A DNA stretch of 64,000 bases, taken from Nilaparvata lugens. Lineage: Eukaryota; Arthropoda; Insecta; Hemiptera; Delphacidae. Positions 10,541 to 23,700 of this stretch are shown piece after piece. The position numbers were made by a program, and so were the translations under genes. The stretch spans positions 3,269,890 to 3,333,889 of the forward strand of contig NC_052505.1 of assembly GCF_014356525.2 (NCBI RefSeq). Direction: 5' to 3'. The notes below the pieces were generated by a model that was given only the letters and a program-made list of their open reading frames with translations, was not told the DNA's origin and made no database searches. Positions within the stretch are counted from its first letter, which is position 1; each line of letters begins with the position of its first letter.

Positions 10541-10695
10541 CCAGTTACAAACACATCGTTTTTTGGACGTACAATTTTTCGCCATCCTTATGAAATCTAC
10601 CAGATTAATCAGAACTTGACAAACGTCATCTATTCAATCAAATAGAATTTTCAAGGACGGCAAAAATCGTACGTCGTATAATCGATATGTGTTTT
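10541..10695. mobile_element. Palindromic MITE, intact relative of 13974-14955
   Basis: Starts CCAGTTACAAACACATCG and ends near CGATATGTGTTTTTT; the inner words GGACGTAC and ATCCTTATGAAATCTACCAG recur in inverted form. It abuts the element that starts at 10698. Its uninterrupted centre shows where the TG repeat D went into its relative. Confidence 0.65.
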
Positions 10696-10898
10696 TTAGC
10701 CGGGTCCAGACGCTCAAGTCTACCATCAGTCTTTTGCCCAAGCAAAAGACGGATCGTTTGGTTCAAGCAAAAGACGGATGTAAAATTGCGTCCACACGCA
10801 TCCGTCTTATGTAGTCCGTTTTCCTATTTTTGTGCTCACAAGCTCAGTTCGTCATCAACTATGGAAGAGCTAGTACTCTTGGCCACTTCTGTTTTCTG

Positions 10899-11788
10899 GG
10901 TAAAAAATCTGGTGTTGTACACTCACACAACTTTCCTTGCTCATATTTGAAACTACAATCAGACTTCTGTGTATGTGTATTTATAATTGTTTTCAGAGTA
11001 CTTTTTCCTTTGTGTAAATTGTGAAATTCGATAATATTTTTTAGTCGTCATTTTTTTAGTCGTCAAAACAGCTGTTCTACAGATAAAATATCTCGACTAT
11101 GTGTTCTTTTTATGAACTGCTCTACCTACCTACCTCATGCACGAGAAGGAGATTACAATGTCCATTTCTCAATGATGGGGACCCCCCCATTAGTTTCCCA
11201 GAAAGGAGACGCATGCCAGTTAATAGAGCTGATAAATAACTATACAGAGTATGAATTTGAAAAAAATCGGTCAAGTTATTTTAAGAAAATCGTGAAAAAC
11301 ATGGTTTTTTTAGTAATTATCCGCCATTTTTCTCAAGTATATTACGGAGCTCCTGCAATTTTCTCAGAAATGAGACTCATGTCAGTTTATAGGGCTTATA
11401 AATAGCTGTACATGGTATGAATTTAAAGAAAATCGTTGAAGCCGTTTTCGAGAAAACCGTGAATAACATGGTTTTTAGTGATTATCCGCCATTTTTAACA
11501 AGAATATTACGGAGCTTCTGCAATTTTCCCAGAAATGAGACTCATGTCAGTTGATAGGGCTTATAAATAGCTATCAATGGTATAAATTTGAAGAAAATCG
11601 TTAGAGCCGTTTTCGAGAAAACCGTGAAAAACATGGTTTTTTAGTAATTATCCGCCATTTTTTCCGCCATTTTGAATTCAATTTCATTGAATTTCTTATT
11701 GTCAGATCCTCATGGTATAAGGACCTTAAGTTTAAAATTTCAAGTCAATCGGTTGATTAGGAATGGAGTTATCGTGTTCACAGACATA

Positions 11789-11873
<85 letters not shown>

Positions 11874-12002
11874 CAACACCTAAAAATCATGTTTTTGGAC
11901 TCAGGGGACCTTGAAACGTATAGAAAACTTGAAATTAGGGTACCTTAATTTTTTTTGGAAAGCAATACTTTCCTTACCTATGGTAGTAGGGCAAGGAAAG
12001 TA
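10899..12002 (-). repeat. TG-microsatellite interspersed repeat, copy C (reverse)
   Basis: Reverse complement of copy A: it ends at 12002 with GGGCAAGGAAAGT and starts near 10899 with AAATCTGGTG. It contains an uninterrupted CA tract at about 11787-11870. X2 lacks this insert at the matching place (about 39450), so the boundaries are supported by an empty site. Confidence 0.85.
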
Positions 12003-12338
12003 AAAATAGGAAGAAAGGTAGAGTTCATAGTTCACGTTGGAGTAGGGACTGGTTGTTAAAAAGACACAAATTTTCTCACGTTGCATTGCTTCGAGAATTG
12101 CAAAAGATGAATCTGAAAATATGTTTATAATTTTGTTTATATGTTGGTTCCTCATTTACGGTGAAACGCGGCAATAGATTTTCATTAAATTTGACAGGTG
12201 AGGTATGTTATGTTCCTCTTTAAATTGCGCGTCGTCGTACATACAAGGTTTTTTGAAATTTTGTATTTTAAGGATAATACAAAAGGAAAAGAAGTCTCTG
12301 TCGAACGCCAATATTACCGTAAAAATCAGACTATAGAC

Positions 12339-13556
12339 ATCATAAATCAGCTGTCGAGTGGATTATTACTTGCATGCAATTAATATCCCATTGTAATTTG
12401 GTAAAAAATCAGCTGTCGTGTGGATGGACTATTAATTGCAATCATTGAGGCATGCAATATTGATAACTCGATGTAGCTTATTATTTTTTCTCCCGACTTT
12501 TCTCTGCTTTCAACTCGGTAAGCTTTTAATGATATTAGCATAGGCTAGTTATTTTAAACAAATTATTAGCATTCTGATGCAGTCATCATAAATCAGCTGT
12601 CGAGTGGATTATTACTGGCATGCAATTAATATCCCATTGTAATTTGGTAAAAAATCAGCTGTCGTGTGGACGGACTATTAATTGCAATCAATGAGGCATG
12701 CAATATTGATAACTCGATGTAGCTTATTATTTTTTCTCCCGACTTTTCTCTGCTTCCAACTCGGTAAGCTTTTAATGATATTAGCATAGGCTAGTTATTT
12801 TAAACAAATTATTAGCATTCTGATGCAGTCATCATAAATCAGCTGTCGAGTGGATTATTACTGGCATGCAATTAATATCCCATTGTAATTTGGTAAAAAA
12901 TCAGCTGTCGTGTGGATGGACTATTAATTGCAATCATTGAGGCATGCAATATTGATAACTCGATGTAGCTTATTATTTTTTCTCCCGACTTTTCTCTGCT
13001 TCCAACTCGGTAAGCTTTTAATGATATTAGCATAGGCTAGTTATTTTAAACAAATTATTAGCATTCTGATGCAGTCATCATAAATCAGCTGTCGAGTGGA
13101 TTATTACTTGCATGCAATTAATATCCATTGTAATTTGGTAAAAAATCAGCTGTCGTGTGGATGGACTATTAATTGCAATCATTGAGGCATGCAATATTGA
13201 TAACTCGATGTAGCTTATTATTTTTTCTCCCGACTTTTCTCTGCTTCCAACTCGGTAAGCTTTTAATGATATTAGCATAGGCTAGTTATTTTAAACAAAT
13301 TATTAGCATTCTGATGCAGTCATCATAAATCAGCTGTCGAGTGGATTATTACTGGCATGCAATTAATATCCCATTGTAATTTGGTAAAAAATCAGCTGTC
13401 GTGTGGATGGACTATTAATTGCAATCATTGAGGCATGCAATATTGATAACTCGATGTAGCTTATTATTTTTTCTCCCGACTTTTCTCTGCTTCCAACTCG
13501 GTAAGCTTTTAATGATATTAGCATAGTTGTTTAAAACAAATTATTAGCATTCTAAT
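12339..13556. repeat. Tandem array, about five 246-bp units
   Basis: Units begin ATCATAAATCAGCTGTCGAG at 12339, 12585, 12831, 13077 and 13322 (spacings 246, 246, 246, 245) and are nearly identical. Each contains ATCAGCTGTCG twice and GGCATGCAAT. X2 has only one such unit (about 38880-39120). Confidence 0.95.
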
Positions 13557-13973
13557 GCTAATAATTATTTTTAATATCAATAATTATTGTCGATACAACT
13601 AAACTCATAATATCAACATCAATATCTGATAGTATCATGAGAATCAAAAAAGAAAAAAGCGTTATATAAAATCGATAAAAAAACTTGCTTATTTTCAAGT
13701 ACTCGCGAGGCATTTTATTAATTTGAGGGCGCTGAATCCGAATCTGAAATCTCAATTTTTCTATCTCCATTTTTACGCGATTTAGGTTTTGGTGGATAGG
13801 CAAAAGACGGACGGTTTGATGGAAAAAGATTCCCGGCCGATACATTTTAAGTTTGACGACTTAAGCTTGAAGACCGACCGATCCGTTTTACCGTCCAGAC
13901 GCAACGACTTACATGCTCCGACTTTTGCTTGAGCAAAAGACTGAAGCTAAACTTGAGCGTTTGGACCGGGCTT

Positions 13974-14955
13974 TACACACACATCGATTTTTAGACGTAC
14001 GTCTTTTGCCGTTCTTATAAATTCTATTAGATTAAACAGATGATGTTTTTACTTTCCTTGCCCTATTACCATAGGTAAGGAAAGTATTGTTTTCCGAAAA
14101 AAATTAAGGTACCCCAATTTCTAAATTTCTATACGTTTCAAGGTCCCCTGAGTCCGAAAAAGTGGTTTTTGGGTATTGGTCTGTATGTGTGTGTGTGTGT
14201 GTGTATGTGTGTGTGTATGTGCGTCTGTGTACACGATATCTCATCTCCCAGTTAACGGAATGACTTGAAATTCGGATCGTATGGTCCTTACACTATAAGG
14301 ATCCGACACGAACAATTTCGATCAAATGCAATCCAAGATGGCGGCTAAAATGGCGAAAATGTTGTCAAAAACAGGGTTTTTCGCGATTTCCTCGAAAACG
14401 GCTCCAACGATTTTGATCAAATTCATACCTGGAATATTCATTGGTAAGCTCTATCAACTGCAACAAGTCCCATATCTGTAAAAATTTCAGGAGCTCCGCC
14501 CCATCTATGCAAAGTTTGATTTTAGATTCTCAATTGGCAGCCTTCATATACAATTTAAACAAAAACATTCAAGTGGAAAAATTGAGCATGAAAATATCTG
14601 CAATTAATGTCCAGTAACATTTTCACCTAAAATTGAAAATAAGCTTGAAATTAGAGAAAATGTGATTATTAAATTGCAAACTGTTGGCAACTGTTAGTTC
14701 TATTAAATCATTCACTAAGAAGAGATAGCAGACCTCGTGTGTCTCCAGCGTTATTGTCCTATCACCAGCTGTCTCATATTTTTGAATAGTAGATTTGAGA
14801 TGCGCGAGAACACTAGCGTCAGGTGATAAATTTTCATAACGGCAAGGAAAGTTGTGTGAGTGCGCCACACCAGATTTTTCAAGTTCCGTTTAATCTGGTA
14901 GATTTCATAAGGATGGCAAAAAAATTTTACGTCCAAGAATCGATGTGTGTGTAAC
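13974..14955. mobile_element. Palindromic MITE interrupted by TG repeat D
   Basis: The left arm (CACACACATCGATTTTTAGACG) and right arm (ending CGATGTGTGTGTAACTGG) are complementary. The copy at 10541-10695 joins these arms without the insert. It directly follows X1. Confidence 0.7.
14050..14879 (+). repeat. TG-microsatellite interspersed repeat, copy D
   Basis: ACTTTCCTTGCCCTATTACC to CGCCACACCAGATTTTT with a TG tract at about 14184-14220. Its host MITE defines the ends: sequence resumes with CAAGTTCC immediately after the terminal T run. Confidence 0.85.
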
Positions 14956-15366
14956 TGGATTAAGTGTGTGATCTTATTGAATGCGTTAATGTGCAAGTGC
15001 AAGCCTAGTTATGCATGACCAATCGTGCAGATGAGAAACAAAATGTGGAAAGACCGATGGGAACACTCACACTGAAAGCGTGCACTTGCTGGTTGTGTTC
15101 AGTGTGAACAGCTGCATGCAAGTCACAATGGCTGGCACTTTCCAGATTTTGGTTTTAGGCTCATGCATGATTCGACGTTCACTTGCAATAATACGGATTC
15201 AGTGGGCTATATGAATAAAGTTGAGCATTTTCTTATAATTCTAAAATATGGAGCATTTGCTTCATTTTCTATGAATAAACGTGAGCAAAACCTTTTGCTC
15301 ATGCTAATAAAAAAAGTAGACCTCGCGCTCAGTAAGTTACATTGACCTGTTGTTATGTTTTCACTA

Positions 15367-15764
15367 AAATAACTAGTAGTTCTGTGAACAGTAGACCTCA
15401 AGCAGTATTCTCATCCACACGTACCTGATTGAAACTATAGAACTGATGGAAATACAGCAATAGACTGGCTTCTCCACACATCTGTGTAATCACTTATCAG
15501 CTGATTTATGATGAATAATTCTATAGTCTGATTTTTACTCTATTATTGGCGTATGAGGGAGGCTTTTTTTTCTTTTATATTATCCTTGAAATGCAAAATT
15601 TCCAAAAACCTTTTATATACGTCGACGCGCAATTAAAAAAGGAACACACCTGTCAAATTTCATAAAAATCTATTACCGCGTTTCGCCGTAAATGCGCAAC
15701 ATATAAACATTAAGAGAAATGCCAAACCGTCGGCTTGAATCTTAGACCTCACTTCGCTCGTTTA
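15367..15764 (+). repeat. ACTAGTAGTTC repeat, near-complete copy
   Basis: It starts ACTAGTAGTTCTGTGAACAG and ends near CTTAGACCTCACTTCGCTCG. Internally it has ACGTCGACGCGCAATTAAAA and ATCTATTACCGCGTTTCGCC, a block that resembles LINE/SINE 3' regions widespread in insects. Other copies: 33107-33507 and 40029-40436. Confidence 0.75.
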
Positions 15765-15963
15765 AGAAGCTCAGCATCAGCTGATGGAAAGCGGGTTGGG
15801 TGTGTTCGTGGCGCATAAGTATGTACGAAGCTATACAAGTAGCTAAATCAATGCATTTTATTTTCTTAGATTAACCGAAGTGATCACTTCATTTGCTATC
15901 AGTGTGATATGTTAATAACTACTTACTTTTTTGACTATAATCTTACTGACTGTATAGTCTTAC

Positions 15964-16236
15964 CATAGAGAAACAATAGCGTAAGTAGATATCCCATGGT
16001 ATATGGCGTTTATGTCGCAACTTACTGTTATCTCAAGCCTATTACTGTCGATTATTGTCGATTTTTACTGTTTTGACCGGGTAAGAGTGTATGAACGGCA
16101 CAATATGAGAGACTACCAGCGTCATAAAGCTTCACAGGAAAGAAACACGTGGACTATCGGCTTGAGATAACAGTAAAAGTTGCGACATAAACGCCCTATA
16201 CCATGGGATATCTACTTATGCTATTGTTTCTCTATG
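15964..16236. mobile_element. MITE with 7-bp target duplication (N2)
   Basis: CATAGAGAAACAATAGCG ... CGCTATTGTTTCTCTATG-type ends; GTCTTAC at 15957-15963 and again at 16237-16243. Same internal inverted similarity as N1. Confidence 0.85.
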
Positions 16237-16285
16237 GTCTTACTTATCTGTTTTACAATTTCCGTCAATTTATTGTTGGCATATC

Positions 16286-16652
16286 TACAGTGAGGCCCAC
16301 GTTATAATGGCAGTGTTTGATTAGCCATGCTATTGCTATCCTTGTCTACCATTTAACAAAACAGATAGCGCTATCTCTTTCTCGATTTGCTCTGTTGCCA
16401 GATCGTCATTCAACAATGTAGAATTAACAAAATATTTCATCCCAATTATGAAAATTCATTATGAAATTATTGAAAAATAGAACTCATTGCTTAATAAGAT
16501 ATAATGGATTTTTTTAAACGAGAATGACCAATTAATATTACATTAATAAACCTGTATCAGCTACCGTCAAGAAGGCATTGGCAAGACAGTGAGGATCGGC
16601 AACATTGTTCTCCTATCTTTCTCTACTGCCATTATAACGTGGACCTCACTTT
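16286..16652. mobile_element. Tc1/mariner-type MITE (copy M3)
   Basis: TACAGTGAGGCCCACGTTAT and a decayed right end (CGTGGACCTCACTTTA). The same internal order of words as M1 and M2. Confidence 0.8.
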
Positions 16653-18215
16653 ACTTTTTTGACTATAATCTTCCTGTAAAGTCTTACTTTATGTTTTATA
16701 ATGGTCAATTATTGTTGATATACCTAGTTTAACGAAGAACTAGCTGGCGCAACTTTGTCTGGGTAGCTGGAATTTGATGAAACCATGGCAGCTAAATATT
16801 TTGACTTGATTCTTCGTATATGTTTATAGTGAAAGATTCTTATAACAGAGAAGGAACCTCTATAGCACTCCTAGTTATCATTAACTGTGGCAACCTTATT
16901 TATAGTGTTATTATACCTTTATAGTGTTCTTATACCTTTATAGGTTCTTAACACTGAAAGATCCTTTATAGCACTCCAAACCTTGATAGTTTTTGGAAAA
17001 CTTTTGGAGTTGAGGCTTTAGATTGCAAATACAGAGTTGTGGAAATACTTGAATACTAGAGCAAATCGATTATCAGCTCATAATTCTGATATTACTGTTT
17101 CATCATAATATAGTGTGATATAATATATGGCCAATTCCTATTAAGCCAGTATTTTTCAAATAATTGTACTAAAAACAAGGCTAACGCTTTTAACCAAAGA
17201 TCTCTACTTAAGTAGAATAATAACAAATATTGTTATATGCATTGAACATCACTTGATGATCTCAATACCAGAGTGATTTACTGATATCTTGATGCTTTGC
17301 ATTATTTGTATTATACATTGTTATGCTCATTTTAATTTGTTTCAAGCTGAATACTTTATAAGAACGGACCATGCTGTTAGCTGGAATCAAATACAGAAAT
17401 TCGGTTGACACAAAATCTATTTCGTTTTTTTTTCTATTCTTGCCTTCTTGCATGAAACATTTGAAGCAAGTCTTTGATTCCAATGCTTAGTTCCTTTTCG
17501 TTTGAATGTATTTGGTTAGGAATAAGATGAATTTTAACACTTCACAAGGAATTGATATGAAGGATGTGATAATTATAAGTCAAGCAACCGCTGATCTAAT
17601 ATTAAATTTATTTTGGATTGATTAAGATTTATATTTGTAACTCGTATGAATACAGTTCATATATTGTAAAGACGATATCTATATTAATAGTCAGATTTCT
17701 ATATTAGGATATGTTTGTGTAATTCTGTGATAATTGTGAACAATGTTATTGTAAATTTCACATCCAGTATTATGATTTTATTTCCTTATTGTTATGCACA
17801 ATAATCTATTATTACTTTCTTTTAGTTGTGAATATTGTAGTTTCTACAAACATAAATCGGCTAGCATTTATTTTAAATCCATACTCTGTAGCAGTAATTC
17901 ATTTCCAATACTTTAATCAAAACAAATTTTATTTTCATGTCCATGACAATTTTACTGTTGGTGATGTACTGTATAACATTCTATTATTTTGGTAGACTAG
18001 TATGAAAATAATTATTTTAAGAAATCTATTTTATGTTTCTCTTGTGATGGGTTGCTTCTTGTCAACTTAGTTCAGTTTTTATGATCACAAATTCTACGTT
18101 GATTTTTTATTGATCTCTTATCTGTTGTATTGTAAAGAGCACTATAATACCTGATCTTCTTAGTTTTTGCACAAACTTATTTTAGACAAAAAACTTCTGA
18201 ATTATCCAACTGATA
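16653..18215. other. Unassigned AT-rich intergenic DNA
   Basis: I see no gene, inverted repeat or family member here. Open frames are short and look random. Words such as TTATAGTGTTCTTATACCTT recur locally near 16900. Confidence 0.5.
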
Positions 18216-18225
18216 TAAACTAGAA

Positions 18226-18352
18226 GATAGAAAGAAAAATAAAAATCTCAGTACCTTGATACCATTTTCAAGTGATATCAATGTTGAAACATGTTGTGAT
18301 TAAATAATTCAAAAAGTGTACTGAGATTTTTATTTTTCTTTCTATTTTTATT
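18226..18352. mobile_element. Small inverted-repeat element
   Basis: GAAAGAAAAATAAAAATCTC and its complement are about 75 bp apart. ATAAACTAGAAGAT occurs just before the element and again at about 18378, possibly a flanking duplication plus extra sequence. Confidence 0.6.
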
Positions 18353-18446
18353 ACAAGTAGCCCTATACAGAAAAGAGATAAACTAGAAGATGTTAATGAT
18401 TAACAATATATTGAAGATAAAGAGCAACTGTAATGTTCTCCTAGAT

Positions 18447-19396
18447 CAGTGGTCGCCAAACAGTCGATCGCGAGCAACCGGTAGCTCGTGGGGTGGTTTT
18501 TGGTAGCTCACAGAAATGCTTGGGTTGTCAACCATGCATTGAGAAACATGGCTACAAAATTTTGCATTTCTCACAGATATAACTGAGAAGTTGAATGATT
18601 TAAATTAAGATAAGGACATCGGTGGAATGATTTGAACTGTAAAATCGTTTTCCAAGGAGCTTGAGATGTGGGAAAAGAATGTCGTCCAGTTTGAATATAA
18701 ACACTTTTCCAGTCTGAAGAAAATCAATGACGAGAGAAATCCTCCACAGCACCTCAGCATAATCAACAATACGTTACAATTCAGACTTGAGCCAACAGTT
18801 TGATCAACGATTTCAAGATTTTAAAATCATATCGAATATGGGACAATTCGTCAACTCTCCTTTTGTAGAGATCGATGCAGAAGATTTTGCAGCTTGTGTT
18901 GTAAAACATTTTGGTGGAGATCAGGCTTCAGTTGAAATGGAATTTGTGGATTTTTAAAATGATCTTGTCTCTCAGATCACTTTCTACAACTATAAATATT
19001 TTGCCTCAAGACCCCAAAGAAAAATATTTAATTATTATTCAAGTTGCATTGAGATTGAAAGCTATGCTCAGCTCTACCTTGTGTAAAATCATCTTTTTCA
19101 ATTATGAAATTCATAAAAAATCGATATAGGGACATGTTTTGGACAACTGCATCAGAATGGCGGCTACAACGTCAAGAAAATACTTGATCGCCAAAAAGAG
19201 TTCCACTGCTCTCATTGAAATGTAAATTTCAACTTTTGTTGTACTTTTTGCTATGAGATAAGTAGATTTCAATACTAGAAATGTACCTTTATAGGCCATA
19301 AAAGATACATTGTTTATTCTAATATTCGTTGGTAGCTCACTAGAAGATTTATAAATGCTATTCTAGCTCAAAGGCTCATCAGTTTGGCGACCACTG
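18447..19396. mobile_element. hAT element with perfect 8-bp target duplication
   Basis: The ends CAGTGGTCGCCAAAC and GTTTGGCGACCACTG are exact inverted repeats; TCCTAGAT flanks at 18439-18446 and 19397-19404. It contains a decayed hAT transposase C-terminal coding stretch (about 18920-19230, +) resembling the one in 41276-42145, with stops. It is a shortened non-autonomous copy. Confidence 0.92.
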
Positions 19397-19886
19397 TCCT
19401 AGATCATTCAAAATACTTTTTGAAATTTGTCCTTAAATACTTACTTTTTTAAATTCTTAGTCTTCACATTATTTTAGCATTTCTTTGAAATGTTTTTCAG
19501 TGTATTCCAAATATATGCTATGTTTTGTAATTTTTACCAATGAGAACAGATACTGAACCTTTACAGGTATTTCTACATAATTTACAGTAATTTTTATATT
19601 GGGCATTATCCAGTAATTGAATTTTGTGGTTTGAATATGATTCTATAGAACAAGGAAAGCAAAAGTGAAAATGGAAGAGTTTCAATCTGTCATAATATTT
19701 ATATTAAATAAAATAACTTGATAATCGTTTGTAACTAAATAAAATGAGCTTTTTGCTTCAAATAAATTAATATTGTTCTGCATGAAAAACTGACTTCACC
19801 AAATAAACAAGTGTTATTTTTAAAACAATTTTTGAGTTTCATTCCTAAATTTGATCGGATATCTTCCTTCAACCTTCAGATATTCT

Positions 19887-20015
19887 TACTTTCCTTGCCC
19901 TATTACCATAGGTAAGGAAAGTATTGCTTTCCGAAAAAAATTAAGGTACCCCAATTTCTAAATTTCTATACGTTTCAAGGTCCCCTGAGTCCAAAAAACT
20001 GGTTTTTGGGTATTG

Positions 20016-20068
<53 letters not shown>

Positions 20069-20716
20069 AGTGTATGTGCGTCTGTGTACAAGATATCTCA
20101 TCTCCCAATTAACGGAATGACATGAAATTTGGAACTTAAGGTCCTTTCACTATAAGGATCCGACACTAACAATTTCGATCAAATGCAATTCAAGATGGCG
20201 CCTAAAATGGCGAGAATGTTGTCAAAAACAGGGTTTTTCGTGATTTTCTCGGAAACGGCTCCAACGATTTTGATCAAATTCATACCTAAAATAGTCATCG
20301 ATAAGCTCTATCAACTGCCACAAGTCCCATATCTGTAAAAATTTCAGGAGCTTCGCCCCATCAATGCAGATAGATTCCCAATTATCAGGCTTCAGATACA
20401 ATTGAAACGAAAAAATCAAGTGGAGTAGATTGAGCATGAGAATCTCTACAATTAATGTTCAGTAACATTTTCACCTAAAATTGAAAATAAGCTTTAAATT
20501 CGAGAAAATGTGATTATTCAATTGCAAATTATTGTTGATTCTATTAAATCATTCACTATGAAGAAATAGATATCAGACCTCATGTGTTATTGCCCTGTCA
20601 CCAGCTGGCTCAAATCTTTGAATAGTAGACTTAAGATGCGCGGGAACACTAGCGTCAGGTGATCAATTTTCATAACGGCAAGGAAAGTTGTGTGAGTGCG
20701 CCACACCAGATTTTTT
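19887..20716 (+). repeat. TG-microsatellite interspersed repeat, copy E
   Basis: Same ends as copies B and D; TG tract about 20020-20065. It differs from B by a few substitutions over 830 bp. Confidence 0.88.
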
Positions 20717-23700
20717 GTATAAATTTGGAAAAAATAATATTGTAAAAGTAAGTTATCTGGATTCATGAGTGTACATGTGGTAGATGACTTAATATAAAGA
20801 AACGTTGATTGATGTACGGGGTCTGTATAGTGCAAAAATATATAAATAATTGATTAATTAATTAGATGAAAAAATATTATACAAGGCAAGGTAGATGGAT
20901 AAAGGTTACAAGGGTCTAATGTACTTTACGCCATGAATCCAGTTTACTGGTCATGGACGCGAAAGAATTACTCTGAAGCACAGATCGTTCAGGGAAATAT
21001 TTGGGGAGAAAGGAATCCTTTGACGTATATATTTCGTATTTATGTAAGTATATAGCCTAAGATTATTATTTCAAGAGATGTGAGTTAGATTTCATATTGT
21101 ATAAATGCTTTACATATCTTTATCTCATACTCAAGATAATACCGTGGCTAACATTCTGGTATACATGTGAAGGCGGCATTCTGTTGCTTCTATTTTTTTA
21201 TTTTCTTAGGCACTTAATTTGTGTTTATAACATTTTTTTACTTCTTCCATTCTAACATATTCAAGTAGGAAAGTACCTAGGTAGAGCACTTGGTTTTTTC
21301 TTAATTTTTCTGGCTTTTCAGGTCATGTATCTGAAGAGTTGAATCATGATGTCAGGCTAGAAAACTTTTTTATTATCATTTATTAACAATACAGTAGAAT
21401 ATATTATTTGAGTAAGTGATAAAACTGGAGTTTTAAAAGCGTAAAGTGACGGCTTCTATTCACATAATAGTGTATAATAGAGCAAACAGCAGCTCTTTAA
21501 GGATATAATAGTATAGCTTATCAAAATTTGGTAGGTTTACTTGAATATAAAAATGTATGACAGAAATTACCATTCGATTGTAAGATATTTATCAAATAAA
21601 CAAAATCTAGATGCACAGACTAATGTCTGGACTGAATGAGAACCAATTTCAAATTTGAAAATTTTCCCGCCCAACTTGTTTTTGCCGGGCCAAGAAACAT
21701 GCATGCTGCGCTGCCCATACAGTTCTTATATTAAAGAAAGCAAAACTGCAAAACATTTTTTAAAATTCATTTCAAGATAATAAAGATAAGAATGAGAGGA
21801 TTATATTAATAAATGGAATTGATCTCCTTTCAGTGGTATTTTGTCCGATAAATTGGTTGCTTATCTGTCAAACATGAATGTATAAAATATTTTTTGGAGG
21901 AGATTATAATGTCTTGTTGGAAAGTTCACATGAAATATTATTTAAGAACAAAAAATCTCTATAATTATGGTTTTAATTTGTTGATTCGCCTTTAATTAAT
22001 CTGTGTTTGTGAGGAAAAATGGTTTACACAACTAAAAACACGGTTCCTTCAATCTGGAACCCCACTCCTCGTGGGCTACATTTCCGGTTCTTCCTGCGCA
22101 TTACGGTGCGCAAATTTCAAGATTGGTGTGCCTACTGCATGTGTATTGCCTTTGGATTCTGTTCTTTTCAAATCATCTTGCTAATAAGTTGCATCAGTAC
22201 CATTCAATTTCTATAGTGTGTAAATTACAGTTCTCTCTCAAAATAATTTCCAAGTTGTTCGCCTAATCGCCGATTGAAGACTATTGAACAGTTTGATCTG
22301 TTTGAGGTTAGTATCGAACAATTATTCATATCAAATCGGTTTACGGTTCTGCTGTGAATTAAAAGTTGATCTTTGCCTTGAATATTACATTGCAATCCCA
22401 CTCTCAGTAAACAAATGTTTTATTTTTGACAATTTATGTGGTGTTACCATTCAGAAATCGTATGTAATTCTTAGTAGATTTGTTACTTGTAGGGCTAAGT
22501 TACTTTATCTTGAATTTTTTTCAAGTTTTATCATTGATTGCTTGTTTATTAAGTCAACAAAGTTTTCATATTTTATCTTTTAAATATTATTATCAATTCA
22601 GTTTGTTGATGTACATAATTTGGAGTAATCTAAAACTTCTGTAGTAAACTGGGCTTTGTTACAGTTTGTAACTGGAAGATATAATAGCCCATAGCATTAC
22701 AGGATTTATCAAGCTTTGATTCAATCATACTTGTTCAATCCCAGACCTATTTTAAACATTTGTATCCCTGTTCTATATTAGGATGGTAGCCTAATCCATT
22801 GTTTTTAAGTGGTAACTTAACGTTTTGCATTGGCTTATTAGACTACTGAGTTTTGATTAGATATCTACAGGACAGGTCTGAACACAACGGTAAACAACTT
22901 ATCTTGATTAAACTGTATGAAATTTTTGTCTTTACCTAGTATGTAAAGCTACTATTATCTTGAAATTATGCACTGATAATTGTGAAAATGTAATCGTTTT
23001 TGAAAGTATAGGCCTAATAATTACTTTAGGTACCGTATACCGAAAATACCGGTAGGCTAATACCAAAACGTCTTTGTAAGACTGACCAAATATTCAATGC
23101 TTTACAAAGAATTAGGCTATCCTCTATCCTTAAATAATCTTTAATGCAATTCATATAAGCCTATTAGAAATTTTAACTAACCTATATATCTTCTAGTTTT
23201 ATTCAAATTGAGAAATCATATGAAAGAAAAACAATAGATATAGGCTAGTCTTATTGTCTCGTCCTTTGAAAGTTGCCACAATTATCAGCCTCGGTATTCA
23301 ATATGATTTTTTCCTATGTTCAACTATTGCTATTAACTTGAAATTTAAAATTATCTACTTTTAGGAAAATTGGTAGGTCTAACTTCTTCCTGCTATAGAA
23401 TCCACTTTTTCTAAACAATAAAACTAAGTTGGTTAGATAAACTCACAGTTTTAAATAGGTAATTTTGTTCCACTTGGACCTAACCCAACTCATCACAAAT
23501 GAATTGATATTTTAAGCTCTATCAAATGGTTAGCCTAGATAAAATATTCTTTATTCTATATTCATTAATAAAATACATCATCAAAGTGATAGGGAGAGAA
23601 AAAAATAAGGTAACCTTGTAATATTCTTTCAAATTTAGATGGGGTTACACACAGTCCGAAATAGTTGAGACTTGTAGTTCTTGATAGAAAATATTTCGTA

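Larger units (their letters stand above)
10698..13971. mobile_element. Harbinger-like element X1 with nested repeats
   Basis: The ends AGCCGGGTCCAGACGCTCAAG and its right-hand counterpart (reading inwards AGCCCGGTCCAAACGCTC) match those of X2 (38108-39659), which has TTA flanks, the Harbinger target. Inside are a TG repeat in reverse (10899-12002), sequences of the ACTAGTAGTTC family and a 246-bp tandem array. No transposase seen. Confidence 0.7.

Noticed and set aside
12339..13556. CRISPR-like array
   Set aside because: The units are 246 bp, contiguous and nearly identical with no variable spacers; this is a tandem repeat in a eukaryotic transposon.
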